DNA of 64,000 bases, taken from the NCBI RefSeq assembly GCF_030036535.1, contig NZ_CP080390.1:124001-188000 (forward strand). Direction: 5' to 3'. Below are positions 1 through 8,419 of the stretch, piece by piece. The position numbers were made by a program, and so were the translations under genes. This DNA is from Agrobacterium cucumeris (GTDB lineage: Bacteria; Pseudomonadota; Alphaproteobacteria; Rhizobiales; Rhizobiaceae). The notes under the pieces are model-generated. The model worked only from the letters and a program-made list of their open reading frames with translations, searched no databases and had not been told where the DNA came from. The stretch's first letter is position 1; every line of letters begins with the position of its first letter.

Positions 1-2
1 GC

Positions 3-767
3 TTCCAGCTTCACAAGGCGATCTCGGTCGAGAACAAGTATCTTTGGTTCCGTTGCTCGAAGCCGCCCTTCAACGACTGGAGACTGCGTCGCGCCGTGTG
101 CCACGCGATCGACCGGTCGGTGATCGACGATATTCTCGGCGTTTCCGGTCACGCGTCGAACTGCTACGTGTCTCCGGTCAAGTTCGGCTATGTCGATATC
201 CCGAACTATCCGAAGTTCGATCCGGACCAGTGCCAGAAGCTTTTGGCGGAAGCCGGCTTCCCGAAGGGCGAAGGTCTGCCCGAACTCGAATACATCACGT
301 CGGTCGGCTTCTACCCGAAGACCAAGGAATATGCCGAGGCCATCACGGCGATGCTTCAGGAACAGGGCTTCCCCGTCAAGCTCAACGTCATGGAAGTCGC
401 GGCCTGGGGTGACGCGCTCTACGATCGTCCCGGCGGCGGGCCCGGTCATATGATCGACTGCGGCTGGTCGACGGGTTCGCCGGAACCCGATCTGGTGCTG
501 AGGACCCATTTCCACTCGACGACGCACCGCATCTGCGGCATCCAGGATCCGGAAATCGATGCTGCCCTCGACAAAGAGCGCAACGCCTCAAAGCCCGAGG
601 AACGCAAGAAGGTCATTCAGACCGAGCTGATGCCGTTGCTGGCGGAGAAGACGCCATCATTTTCTCTCTTCACGTCCGTTTTCATCCACGGCATGCGTGA
701 TGGCCTGAGTGGTCTCTACATCTACCCGAATGGTATGATGGACGCCAACAAGGCGACATTGGCCTGA
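3..767 (+). CDS. Peptide/opine-type ABC transporter substrate-binding protein, 3' part
   Basis: The reading frame is open from the first bases of the window, so only the C-terminal ~254 residues are present. The text matches the C-terminal lobe of family 5 solute-binding proteins (DppA/OppA/NikA type), for example the segment FRCSKPPFNDWRLRRAVCHA near the window start, which is the usual 'PF.D.RVRRA' signature. The protein would act in the periplasm and deliver ligand to the two permeases that follow. It is the first visible gene of an operon running to 9.2 kb. The signal peptide and the N-lobe are outside the window. The ligand cannot be told from this part; relatives bind peptides, opines, nickel or oligosaccharides. 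Confidence 0.9.
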   Translation, partial: FQLHKAISVENKYLWFRCSKPPFNDWRLRRAVCHAIDRSVIDDILGVSGHASNCYVSPVKFGYVDIPNYPKFDPDQCQKLLAEAGFPKGEGLPELEYITSVGFYPKTKEYAEAITAMLQEQGFPVKLNVMEVAAWGDALYDRPGGGPGHMIDCGWSTGSPEPDLVLRTHFHSTTHRICGIQDPEIDAALDKERNASKPEERKKVIQTELMPLLAEKTPSFSLFTSVFIHGMRDGLSGLYIYPNGMMDANKATLA

Positions 768-829
768 TCCAGCGCTGCGGCCACTGCCTGGCAGTGGCCG
801 CCTTGGCCCCGACAGACTAGGGTAAGTAC

Positions 830-1810
830 ATGTTCCTTCTATCATTCCTGATGAGACGGCTTCTGCAGGGGGGCCTGATCATCCTTCTCGTCATATTCAT
901 CATCTTCACGCTGTTGCGTGTGGTGCCGGGTGACCCCGCGCGCCTTATCGTCGGCGGCATGGCCCCTGATGCGGTCGTGGCGATGAAGGCAAAGGAACTT
1001 GGTCTCGATCGGGCCATCCCGCTGCAATTCGTCTCCTATCTTGGCCATTTGGCGACCGGCGATCTTGGCACGTCGTTCGTCAGGCCGAAGAGCGGGGCGA
1101 GCCTGGCCGGCTCGGCCTATAACGACCCGACACGCGAAGAGCGGGCGAAGGTCCTAGATCTCATTCTCGATACACTCCCGATGACCCTGCAGCTCGCAGC
1201 CGTCGCACTGGTCATCGCGTTGCTCGTTGCTGTTCCGCTCGGCCTTGCCGGCGGGCTCTATCAGGGTCGCTGGCCCGACAAACTCGCGCTCGCATTGGGG
1301 TCGATCTTCGTCTCGACCCCGAACTTCTGGCTGGGCATCGTGCTGACGCTCTTTCTGTCGGTGAAGCTCAGGCTTCTGCCCGCGATCGGCTACAACGGCT
1401 TCGAATACACCATTCTGCCCGCGATCGTGCTCGCGGTGGAGATTGCGCCGTTCATCCTGCGTACGTTGACCGTTTCTGTCGCTCAGGTGTTGCGCGAAGA
1501 CTTCATTCAGCTTGCTGCTGTTAGAGGCCTGAGCCGCGGGCGCACGATCTTCTCGCATGTGCTGGGCAATTCCGCGGTCCCGTTGATCAACTTGCTGGGT
1601 GTGCAACTCGGCATGCTTCTGGGCGGCGTCCTCGTGGTCGAGTTCATCTTCGACTATCCGGGCCTTGGGCTCCTGACGATCAATGCCGTTCAACAGCGCG
1701 ACTTTCCGCTCATCCAGGGCGTCGCGATCTTCATTTCCGTGATGTTCGTGGTGATCAACATCCTGGTCGATCTTATCGCGATGACCATCGATCCGAGACT
1801 GGAATACTGA
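830..1810 (+). CDS. ABC transporter permease, DppB/OppB type
   Basis: A 326-residue inner-membrane permease of the binding-protein-dependent dipeptide/oligopeptide/nickel family. The N-terminus has a typical first membrane helix after FLMRRLLQGGLIILLV, then the conserved VVPGDPAR segment, several further hydrophobic helices and the EAA-like cytoplasmic loop around EDFIQLAAVRGLSRGRTI that docks on the ATPase. The length is normal for DppB proteins. It starts 62 bp after the binding-protein gene and ends one base before the next permease, so the two are surely co-transcribed and form a heterodimeric channel. The substrate is set by the binding protein and remains unknown. Confidence 0.93.
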   Translation: MFLLSFLMRRLLQGGLIILLVIFIIFTLLRVVPGDPARLIVGGMAPDAVVAMKAKELGLDRAIPLQFVSYLGHLATGDLGTSFVRPKSGASLAGSAYNDPTREERAKVLDLILDTLPMTLQLAAVALVIALLVAVPLGLAGGLYQGRWPDKLALALGSIFVSTPNFWLGIVLTLFLSVKLRLLPAIGYNGFEYTILPAIVLAVEIAPFILRTLTVSVAQVLREDFIQLAAVRGLSRGRTIFSHVLGNSAVPLINLLGVQLGMLLGGVLVVEFIFDYPGLGLLTINAVQQRDFPLIQGVAIFISVMFVVINILVDLIAMTIDPRLEY

Positions 1811-1811
1811 G

Positions 1812-2729
1812 ATGACCGATATCGTAGAATTGAGCGCCACCGAGCGCACCGTCGTCAAGCGCGGCACCACACCGACCAGACGCATGTTGCAAATTGCCGT
1901 GGGGCGCCTCGACTTTCGCATTGGCCTCATCGGCTTCGGATTGCTGCTTGGACTTGCGATTCTCCTGCCATTTGTCAGTTCGGTTGATCCGCTCAAGATG
2001 GCCTACAGCCACAAGTTTATTCCGCCATTCCCTTCCGAGGGCTGGCAATGGCCTTATGTGCTCGGTACCGATCAACTCGGCCGTGACGTTCTGATGCGCT
2101 GTCTCGTCGGACTGTGTTATTCGCTGTTCATCGGCGTGACGACCGTGGTTCTGATGTTCATCGTCGGCTGCAGTCTCGGTCTTCTTGCCGGTTTTCGTGG
2201 TGGTTGGCTCGATACGGTCATCATGCGGCTGACCGATGCTCAGCTGTCAATTCCGATGATCATTCTTGCCATCACCATTCTCGGCGTGTCACGCCCGACC
2301 GTGCCTGCGATCATCCTCGTGCTTGGCCTCTCCGGCTGGCCGCTCTATGCCCGCGTCGCGAGATCCGTGGCGCTCGGCGAACGCAATCGCGGCTATGTTC
2401 TCGGTGAGAGGGTTCTCGGTGCCTCGGACCTTCGCATCATGCTGTTGTTTGTGGCGCCTGTCGTTCTGCCTCCGATCGCCTTCGTCGCTGTGCTCGATAT
2501 CGCCCGCATGATGATCTTCGAGTCGATCCTCGGCTTTCTCGGTCTCGGGGTTCAGCCGCCGACACCGACATTCGGCAACGTGATCGCGGATTCACGAAAG
2601 TATCTGCTGAACGCATGGTGGATCGCGACGATGCCCGGTCTGTTCCTGCTGATATCGCTGACCTGCCTCAATCTGATGGGTTCGGCGTTGGAGCGCGCGC
2701 GCAATGCGGTTCTGAGAGGGGATGCGTAA
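1812..2729 (+). CDS. ABC transporter permease, DppC/OppC type
   Basis: A 305-residue partner permease of the same transporter. It has the DppC hallmarks: a cytoplasmic N-terminal tail, one membrane helix, the motif LGTDQLGRDVLMRCLVG, and the later segment ESILGFLGLGVQPPTPTFGN that is nearly invariant in this family. The EAA loop is visible around residues 190-210 (GERNRGYVLGERVLGASD). It abuts the upstream permease and the downstream ATPase with almost no spacing. Length and motif order are normal, so this copy looks functional. Confidence 0.93.
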   Translation: MTDIVELSATERTVVKRGTTPTRRMLQIAVGRLDFRIGLIGFGLLLGLAILLPFVSSVDPLKMAYSHKFIPPFPSEGWQWPYVLGTDQLGRDVLMRCLVGLCYSLFIGVTTVVLMFIVGCSLGLLAGFRGGWLDTVIMRLTDAQLSIPMIILAITILGVSRPTVPAIILVLGLSGWPLYARVARSVALGERNRGYVLGERVLGASDLRIMLLFVAPVVLPPIAFVAVLDIARMMIFESILGFLGLGVQPPTPTFGNVIADSRKYLLNAWWIATMPGLFLLISLTCLNLMGSALERARNAVLRGDA

Positions 2730-4541
2730 ATGAGTGATCCAATCCTAGCTGTCTCCAATCTCTCGGTCGATCTCCTGCGGGATGGCGGCAAACGGCGCAT
2801 CGTCGACAATGTGGACTTTGCGCTCCAGCCAGGCGAAGTTCTCGGCCTCGTCGGCGAAGCCGGATCGGGCAAGTCGGTGCTGGCGCGTGCCATGGTGAAC
2901 GCCATTCAAGCACCGCTGGAAATCTCTTCCGGTCAGGTGATTTTTGAAGGAAAGGACGTCCTCTCCCTCGATGCGCGGGGTCTTCGGTCGATCAGAGGAA
3001 ACCGCATTGGCTTCATCGGTGCAAACCCCATGGGTTCGCTTGATCCGAGGCTGCCGATCGGCCATCAGATCGTCGAGAAGCTTCGATCTGTCCGGCCTGA
3101 TATCGGTAAGGCGGAAGCGAAGGAAAAAGTTCTCGATCTCCTTGGCCGGGTGCATATTCCCTCACCGCGCTCTCGCTTCCACGAGGCGCCCTTCCAATTC
3201 TCCGGCGGTATGATGCAGCGCGTGATGATTGTCGATGCGCTCGTTTCCGAGCCATCGCTTGTTATCGCCGACAATATTACGCAGCCGCTCGATGTAACGG
3301 TCGCAGCCCAGATTATCCGGCTTATCGACAGCCTCAGGCAAAGCCTCGACACGGCGTTCCTGTTTATCTCTTCGTCGTTACCGGTGGTGTCACAGATTGC
3401 CGAGCGAACGCTCGTCATGCAAGGCGGCCGCATCGTCGAACGGGGCAAGACTGCCGATATTGCTGCCAACCCGCAGCAAGCCTATACGCGCGCCCTCCTC
3501 TCGCGCATTCCATCGATCTGGAAGAACGTGTCGGCGCCGGAAGCAAAAGACGGTGAGGCTGTCCTGACCGTCGAAAATGCAACCCGAACCTATAGCGTGC
3601 GCCGGCGCGATGCGTTCAATGCCTTCAACGAAGTCAAGGCGGTTCGGGACGTGTCCTTTACCGTCAAGGCGGGTGAAAATTTTGGCATCGTCGGGGAAAG
3701 CGGTTGCGGCAAATCCACGCTTACGCGCCTGCTTGCCTGGCTCGAACAGCCAAATGCCGGTCGCATTGCGTTCCTCGGGAAGAACCTCTCGAGTCTCTCT
3801 GCTCGTTCGTTGACGGAGATGCGCAAATCGTTCCAGCTTCTGCTGCAGGACCCCTATGGATCGCTGCCGGCGGGCATGTCGATCATACGCATGATCGAGG
3901 AGCCGCTTCTGATCCACGGCGTCGGCCGGCGTGATGCCGAGCAGCGCGCGCAGGAGGCCATGCGCGAAGTCGGCCTTCATGCGGACCTCGCCGAACGATT
4001 GCCTGTGGGGCTTAGCGCCGGGCAGCGCCAGCGCATCAACATTGCTCGAGCCCTGGTGCTGAAGCCGCGCCTCTTGATCCTTGACGAGACCTTGTCGGCG
4101 CTCGACCAGGTCGAGCAGGCCGAGCTCCTCGATCTCTTCAAACGGCTCCAGGCGGCACACGGGTTTTCCTACATTTTCATATCTCACGACCTGGCGCTGG
4201 TCCGTCGTATCTGTCACCGCGTGGCGGTCATGTATCTAGGGCGCATCGTCGAACTGGCTGACAACACGACGCTTTTTGAACATCCGCACCACCCGTATAC
4301 GCGGGCGCTGCTGAGCGCCATGCCGACGCTGGAGGAAAACCGTTTCCCGGGCGCGCAATATCTGCTCGATGGCGAGCCCCCGAGCCCCATTCATCTTCCG
4401 GTCGGCTGCTCGTTCCGTTCGCGCTGCCCGCGCGCGCAGAGCGACTGCGAAAAGACCGATCCGATGCTTGTGGGTTCTGATGGCGGGAATTACGCAGCCT
4501 GCCTGCATCGGCATGAGGACGAGGCGGTCCATGTCCAGTGA
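2730..4541 (+). CDS. Fused two-domain peptide-type ABC ATPase with a degenerate first half
   Basis: A 603-residue protein holding two nucleotide-binding domains, equal to DppD and DppF fused (GsiA-like arrangement). Domain 1 (about residues 5-265) has a good Walker A (GEAGSGKSV) and signature (FSGGMMQR), but its Q-loop reads IGANPMGSLDP, its Walker B ends IADN instead of IADE, and its H-loop reads FISSSLP instead of FISHDL. Domain 2 (about 280-540) is complete: GESGCGKST, LLLQDPYGS, LSAGQRQR, LILDETLSALD and FISHDLAL. The oligopeptide C-terminal domain follows, with the Cys-containing GCSFRSRCPRA segment. By analogy with asymmetric ABC proteins, one ATP site would be catalytic and the other mainly structural; that is an inference. 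The start is preceded by GAGAGGGGA. Its end overlaps the deoR gene. Confidence 0.93.
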   Translation: MSDPILAVSNLSVDLLRDGGKRRIVDNVDFALQPGEVLGLVGEAGSGKSVLARAMVNAIQAPLEISSGQVIFEGKDVLSLDARGLRSIRGNRIGFIGANPMGSLDPRLPIGHQIVEKLRSVRPDIGKAEAKEKVLDLLGRVHIPSPRSRFHEAPFQFSGGMMQRVMIVDALVSEPSLVIADNITQPLDVTVAAQIIRLIDSLRQSLDTAFLFISSSLPVVSQIAERTLVMQGGRIVERGKTADIAANPQQAYTRALLSRIPSIWKNVSAPEAKDGEAVLTVENATRTYSVRRRDAFNAFNEVKAVRDVSFTVKAGENFGIVGESGCGKSTLTRLLAWLEQPNAGRIAFLGKNLSSLSARSLTEMRKSFQLLLQDPYGSLPAGMSIIRMIEEPLLIHGVGRRDAEQRAQEAMREVGLHADLAERLPVGLSAGQRQRINIARALVLKPRLLILDETLSALDQVEQAELLDLFKRLQAAHGFSYIFISHDLALVRRICHRVAVMYLGRIVELADNTTLFEHPHHPYTRALLSAMPTLEENRFPGAQYLLDGEPPSPIHLPVGCSFRSRCPRAQSDCEKTDPMLVGSDGGNYAACLHRHEDEAVHVQ

Positions 4542-5289
4542 GATCCGCAAGGAGATCATCCTGGAGCGTCTCGGCCGTGATCAGCGCGTCAGCGTTGTCG
4601 AGCTTTCAGCAGAGTTCGGCGTTTCGGGCGAAACCATTCGCCGCGATCTGAAGAACCTCGAAGCAGAAGGTGCTGTGCGCCGCGTGCATGGCGGCGCAAT
4701 TCCAGCCGGCCGCACAGCCGACACGCCGATTACCGAGCGCATCAAGCTCAACTCGACTGAGAAGGATGCGGTTGCCGGCGTGGCGCGCAACCTGATCAAT
4801 GACGACTGTGTGATCTTCCTCGATACCGGCACGACGACGCTTGCGCTCGCGCGCCGGCTGATCGGCTTCAAGAAGCTTCGGCTCTACACGAATTCCCTGA
4901 TGATTGCACAAGCCGCCTGCCAGCATTTCGGCGTCAGCGTGCACGTGACGCCTGGAAATCTGCGACCGGTCGAGCAGGACCTGGTCGGCTATGACACGCT
5001 ATCCTACATCCAGCAGTTCCACTTCGACATGGTCTTCATGGGTGCCGCGGCAGTCAATGTCGAATATGGCTTCATGGACTATGAAGAAGACGAGGCGCGA
5101 ATCCGTCAGATCCTCATAAAGCGGTCCTCGCGAAGCGTCATGCTGGCCGATCATTCGAAGTTTGGAAGGGTCGGCAATGTGATCACCGCTCCCTTCGGGC
5201 AAATCGGTGCGCTTGTGACCGACCGGCGTCCGCCGGAAGACATCCTCGGCGCCGTTCGGGCAGAAGAACTGGAGATCATCCATGCTTGA
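4531..5289 (+). CDS. DeoR-family transcriptional regulator (copy 1)
   Basis: A 252-residue DeoR/GlpR-type repressor. The N-terminal winged helix-turn-helix covers residues ~1-57 (RVSVVELSAEFGVSGETIRR then GAVRRVHGGA). The C-terminal sensor domain has the family phosphate-sugar motif around DTGTTTLALAR and the later YGFMDYEEDEA segment. I chose the ATG at 4531 because the usual DeoR N-terminus MSSEIRKEIILERL begins there; a longer frame upstream lies wholly inside the ATPase gene. It overlaps the ATPase end by 11 bp and its own stop overlaps the next gene by 8 bp, so it is embedded in the operon it probably controls. A same-length paralogue lies at 9262-10020 in opposite orientation. The effector is likely a phosphorylated intermediate made by the kinases downstream (inference). 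Confidence 0.95.
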   Translation: MSSEIRKEIILERLGRDQRVSVVELSAEFGVSGETIRRDLKNLEAEGAVRRVHGGAIPAGRTADTPITERIKLNSTEKDAVAGVARNLINDDCVIFLDTGTTTLALARRLIGFKKLRLYTNSLMIAQAACQHFGVSVHVTPGNLRPVEQDLVGYDTLSYIQQFHFDMVFMGAAAVNVEYGFMDYEEDEARIRQILIKRSSRSVMLADHSKFGRVGNVITAPFGQIGALVTDRRPPEDILGAVRAEELEIIHA

Positions 5290-6547
5290 CGCGGCGACGA
5301 CACGGCGGACGGATTTCGATGCGATCTTCGACCGAATTTCTGCCATCGGTGCTCATCCCGGAGCGGGAGTGACGCGCCTCGCGGCGAGCGCCGAGGACGG
5401 CATGGCGCGAGGTGTTTTTGCCGTGTGGATGGAACAGGCAGCCGTCCAGATCGCGAATGATGCGATCGGCAATCAGTTTGCCTGCTTCGATTGGGCCGGT
5501 CAGGATGCGCCCTGGATTTTTGCGGGCTCGCATCTGGACACCCAACCCCGAGGCGGTCGTTTCGACGGCACCTTGGGTGTCCTGACTGCCGGACAGGCCG
5601 CGCTCGCTATTCACGCCGAGGTGCAACGCGGACTGTGCAAACCGCGCTACAACCTCGCGGTGGTCAACTGGACGAATGAGGAAGGCGCCCGCTACCAGCC
5701 GAGCCTGACCGGCAGCACGGTCTTCTCCGGCGCATTGGCGCTTGGCGATGCATTGGAACTACGCGACGGAGACGGCGTATCCCTCAAGCGCGCGCTCGAG
5801 GCCATAGGCGTCAGCGGCAGTTCGGGAATTGTTCCCCCTCCCCCGAAAGCCTATGTCGAGCTGCATGTCGAGCAGGGACGGAAACTTCTCGAAGCGGGCC
5901 GAAAGATCGGCGTCGTCGAAGGAACCTGGGCGGCGCGCAAGAAGACCGTCCGCTGGATCGGCCGGGCAGCGCATACGGGTCCGACGCCGATGGCCGATCG
6001 CCGAGATGCGCTTCTCGCCGCAGCAAGAGGAATTGCCGCCTTCGAAGCAGTCGTCGCGGCCAGCCATCCCCTCCTCCACCGCTCCGCTGCGCGCCTCGTG
6101 GTCGAGCCCAACTCGCCGAACGTTGTCGTCGACCGGGCGACTGTGTGGTTCGAGCTCAGGGGGCCTGACGTGGCCGAACTCGACATGGCAGGTGAGCTCG
6201 CCCTTGCCGCGCTCGAAAAGGCGGCAGCCGAAACCGGCACGCAGCTGGAAATCGTCGCCGATACTTTGCGCGATCCCGCCAGCATGGACAGGCGGTTAAT
6301 GGCACTCGTCGATCGCACGGCACGTTCTTGCGGTTTCGAGCCATTGACCATGCGTTCGGTTGCAGGCCACGATGCTGTCGCCTTGCAAAACAGTGGTATC
6401 CCGTCGGCGCTGATCTTCATTCCGAGCGTCGATGGCATCGCCCATCATCCCGACGAACTGACCGAGCCACAGGACGTGCAGGCGGGGCTGGCGGTGCTGA
6501 CCGCCACGCTTCGCAACATCATTGAGGGAGAGTTCCATGCAGGATGA
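5282..6547 (+). CDS. M20-family Zn-dependent hydrolase (amidase / N-carbamoyl amino acid hydrolase type)
   Basis: A 421-residue member of the hydantoinase/carbamoylase branch of peptidase family M20, which includes N-carbamoyl-L-amino-acid hydrolases, beta-ureidopropionases and allantoate amidohydrolases. The metal and catalytic motifs are all visible: AGSHLDTQPRGGRFDGTLG (His and bridging Asp), NWTNEEGARY (Glu pair), VELHVEQG (His), AAHTGPTPM in the dimerisation domain, and the final metal His in DGIAHHPDEL. The length is normal. The enzyme should cleave an amide or carbamoyl bond on a small molecule brought in by the transporter upstream. The exact substrate cannot be read from sequence. 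Start and stop both overlap neighbouring genes, showing tight operon coupling. Confidence 0.9.
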   Translation: MLDAATTRRTDFDAIFDRISAIGAHPGAGVTRLAASAEDGMARGVFAVWMEQAAVQIANDAIGNQFACFDWAGQDAPWIFAGSHLDTQPRGGRFDGTLGVLTAGQAALAIHAEVQRGLCKPRYNLAVVNWTNEEGARYQPSLTGSTVFSGALALGDALELRDGDGVSLKRALEAIGVSGSSGIVPPPPKAYVELHVEQGRKLLEAGRKIGVVEGTWAARKKTVRWIGRAAHTGPTPMADRRDALLAAARGIAAFEAVVAASHPLLHRSAARLVVEPNSPNVVVDRATVWFELRGPDVAELDMAGELALAALEKAAAETGTQLEIVADTLRDPASMDRRLMALVDRTARSCGFEPLTMRSVAGHDAVALQNSGIPSALIFIPSVDGIAHHPDELTEPQDVQAGLAVLTATLRNIIEGEFHAG

Positions 6548-7466
6548 TGCTGCAGTTCAGGCTGCGCTCGACGCGGTCGGCCTTTCCGGCGCCACCCTCT
6601 CAGCTCCGATTGGCGGAGTGGTGTCGCCCATTCACCGCGGCGTCGAAAATCTCTGCTTTTTCGCAAGCAAGGCGGATCAGCCGCGGGTTTTCGTCAAACG
6701 TCTCCACGATGACATGTCTCGGTTTGTTGCCCTGAACCATGTGGCGGAGGCCAGCCGCAAGGCAGGCGAACTGGGCATTGCCCCGCGGCTCATCCATGCC
6801 GCTCCCGAGGGCGGCGTCCTGGTATTCGAAGCGCTTGGCGAGGAATGGGCGTGGGGGCATGCCGATGTCCTTCGCCGCCCGCGGGTTCTCGAAAATCTTC
6901 TGACGGCAAAACGCAGCTTCCATCAGGCTGAGAGGCTTGGCGAAACGCGCAGCGTTTTCGAGCTCGTTGCCGCCTACCGGCAGCTTGCCGAAGGAGCGGA
7001 TGTGATCTTGCCAGCACCGGTATTCACCGTCTCTGCTGCCGTCGAGCGCATTGCCGGCGCCATCGGCGCCGCAGGTGTCGATACGGTCCCGTGCCACGCG
7101 GACGGCATCTCGTCGAACGTCATGGTCGGACCGGACGACGGAGTTCGGCTGGTCGATTTCGAGTGGGCGCGCCAGGCGGACCCCGCGTACGATATCGGAA
7201 CCGTGCTGGCCGAACTCCTCCCATTCGATGGCGAGGCGCTGCTGGCCATTGAAATCGCAACCGGAAAGCCGGATGCGAGCGTGCTCGCGCGGGCACGCCT
7301 TTATGGAGCGGCCGACGATCTCATGTGGGCGCTTTGGGGCTTCATCAATGCCGCACGCTCGCCGCGCAAGCATGTTGAATTCTTCAAATACGCCGAATGG
7401 CGGCTTCTGAGAGCCCGCACGGTCATCGAAGGACCACGCTTTGAAACATGGCTGAAACAGGTCTGA
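6537..7466 (+). CDS. APH/choline-kinase-fold phosphotransferase 1
   Basis: A 309-residue small-molecule kinase of the aminoglycoside phosphotransferase / choline kinase fold. The ATP-binding lysine region is VFVKRLHDDMS, the catalytic loop is PCHADGISSNVMV (HxD plus metal-binding Asn) and the DFG-equivalent is LVDFEWARQADPAYDIG. I took the ATG at 6537, which has GAGGGAGAG four bases upstream; a TTG at 6522 is a possible alternative. It overlaps the M20 hydrolase by 11 bp and the next kinase frame by a few bases. Such kinases phosphorylate a hydroxyl of an amino alcohol, sugar or similar; the substrate is not known. Two related kinases side by side suggest two different substrates or a heteromeric enzyme. 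Confidence 0.88.
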   Translation: MQDDAAVQAALDAVGLSGATLSAPIGGVVSPIHRGVENLCFFASKADQPRVFVKRLHDDMSRFVALNHVAEASRKAGELGIAPRLIHAAPEGGVLVFEALGEEWAWGHADVLRRPRVLENLLTAKRSFHQAERLGETRSVFELVAAYRQLAEGADVILPAPVFTVSAAVERIAGAIGAAGVDTVPCHADGISSNVMVGPDDGVRLVDFEWARQADPAYDIGTVLAELLPFDGEALLAIEIATGKPDASVLARARLYGAADDLMWALWGFINAARSPRKHVEFFKYAEWRLLRARTVIEGPRFETWLKQV

Positions 7467-7477
7467 TGGAGAGAGCG

Positions 7478-8416
7478 ATGAGACTGAGATTGGGTGAAGG
7501 CGCATCGCAGGCCGAGCAGGCGATCGAGCAGGCCATCATAGCCGTGGCGGACTGGCGAGGCCTCGAGGTTTCCTACGAACCAGTACCCGGGGGCATCAGC
7601 AATCCCAACTGGCGGGTTTACGTCGAAGGTGCGCCGCACAGCTTCTTCGTGAAGATACCCGGCGCTGGGACCGAAATGTTCATCGACCGGAGAACTGCCA
7701 ACGAAGCCGGCCGCAGGGCGCACGAGGCGGGCGTCGGCGCCCGGATCATCGAGTTCTTCCCCGAAACGGGGGTCGAGGTGAGTGAATTCGTCGAGGGGCT
7801 CAGAACATCGACAAACGCCGATTTTCTTGATCCTGTCATCCGCCTCAACGGTCTTCGTGCGCTGAAGGCCTTCAACGACACCGCACCGCTTTCGCAGCGA
7901 AAGACCACCTTCGACATGATCGACGAACATTTCCAGCAGGTCCTGGAGCTTGGCGGCGATTTCCCGAGCGACTTCGGCTGGATGAATGCGCGCTATCGCG
8001 AGGCGCGAGCTGCGCTCGAGGCATCGGGTCTCGATCTCGCGCCCTGCATGAACGACACACTGGCCGGCAATTTCCTCCTTCATTCCGATCGCCGGGTCAT
8101 GCTTGTCGATTTCGAATACGCCTCCACCAATGATCGGGCGGCGGAACTCGCGCTTTGGTTCTGCGAGATGTGCTTCTCGCCGGAGACCGAAAAGGAACTG
8201 ATCGAGGAATATTATGGCCGGGCGGATCCGGGCGTTCTGGCGCGGATCGCTTTGTTCAAGGCTCTCGTCGACCTCAAATGGTCGACCTGGGCGATGGTGC
8301 AGAACGAAGTCTCGCGTCTTGACTTCGACTTCTTCAAATATGGGTTCTGGAAACATATGCGCGCGCGTTTCGCAATGAGCAATTCGCTGTGGCCGCAATG
8401 GCTGAAGGCGGTCTGA
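7478..8416 (+). CDS. APH/choline-kinase-fold phosphotransferase 2
   Basis: About 312 residues, choline/ethanolamine kinase-like. It has a glycine-rich entry (PVPGGISNPNWRVYV), the lysine strand SFFVKIPGAG, the loop PCMNDTLAGNFLLHS and the metal motif LVDFEYASTNDRAAELA. The catalytic loop carries Met where most relatives have His (usual form CHND), while the Asp and Asn are kept. Three in-frame ATGs exist at 7448, 7466 and 7478; I chose 7478 because GGAGAGAG lies directly before it, though 7466 would give a TGATG overlap with the previous stop. It ends three bases before the phosphatase gene. The pairing of a choline-kinase-like enzyme with an amidase and importer suggests an amino-alcohol-containing substrate, but that is a guess. 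Confidence 0.86.
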   Translation: MRLRLGEGASQAEQAIEQAIIAVADWRGLEVSYEPVPGGISNPNWRVYVEGAPHSFFVKIPGAGTEMFIDRRTANEAGRRAHEAGVGARIIEFFPETGVEVSEFVEGLRTSTNADFLDPVIRLNGLRALKAFNDTAPLSQRKTTFDMIDEHFQQVLELGGDFPSDFGWMNARYREARAALEASGLDLAPCMNDTLAGNFLLHSDRRVMLVDFEYASTNDRAAELALWFCEMCFSPETEKELIEEYYGRADPGVLARIALFKALVDLKWSTWAMVQNEVSRLDFDFFKYGFWKHMRARFAMSNSLWPQWLKAV

Positions 8417-8419
8417 CAC

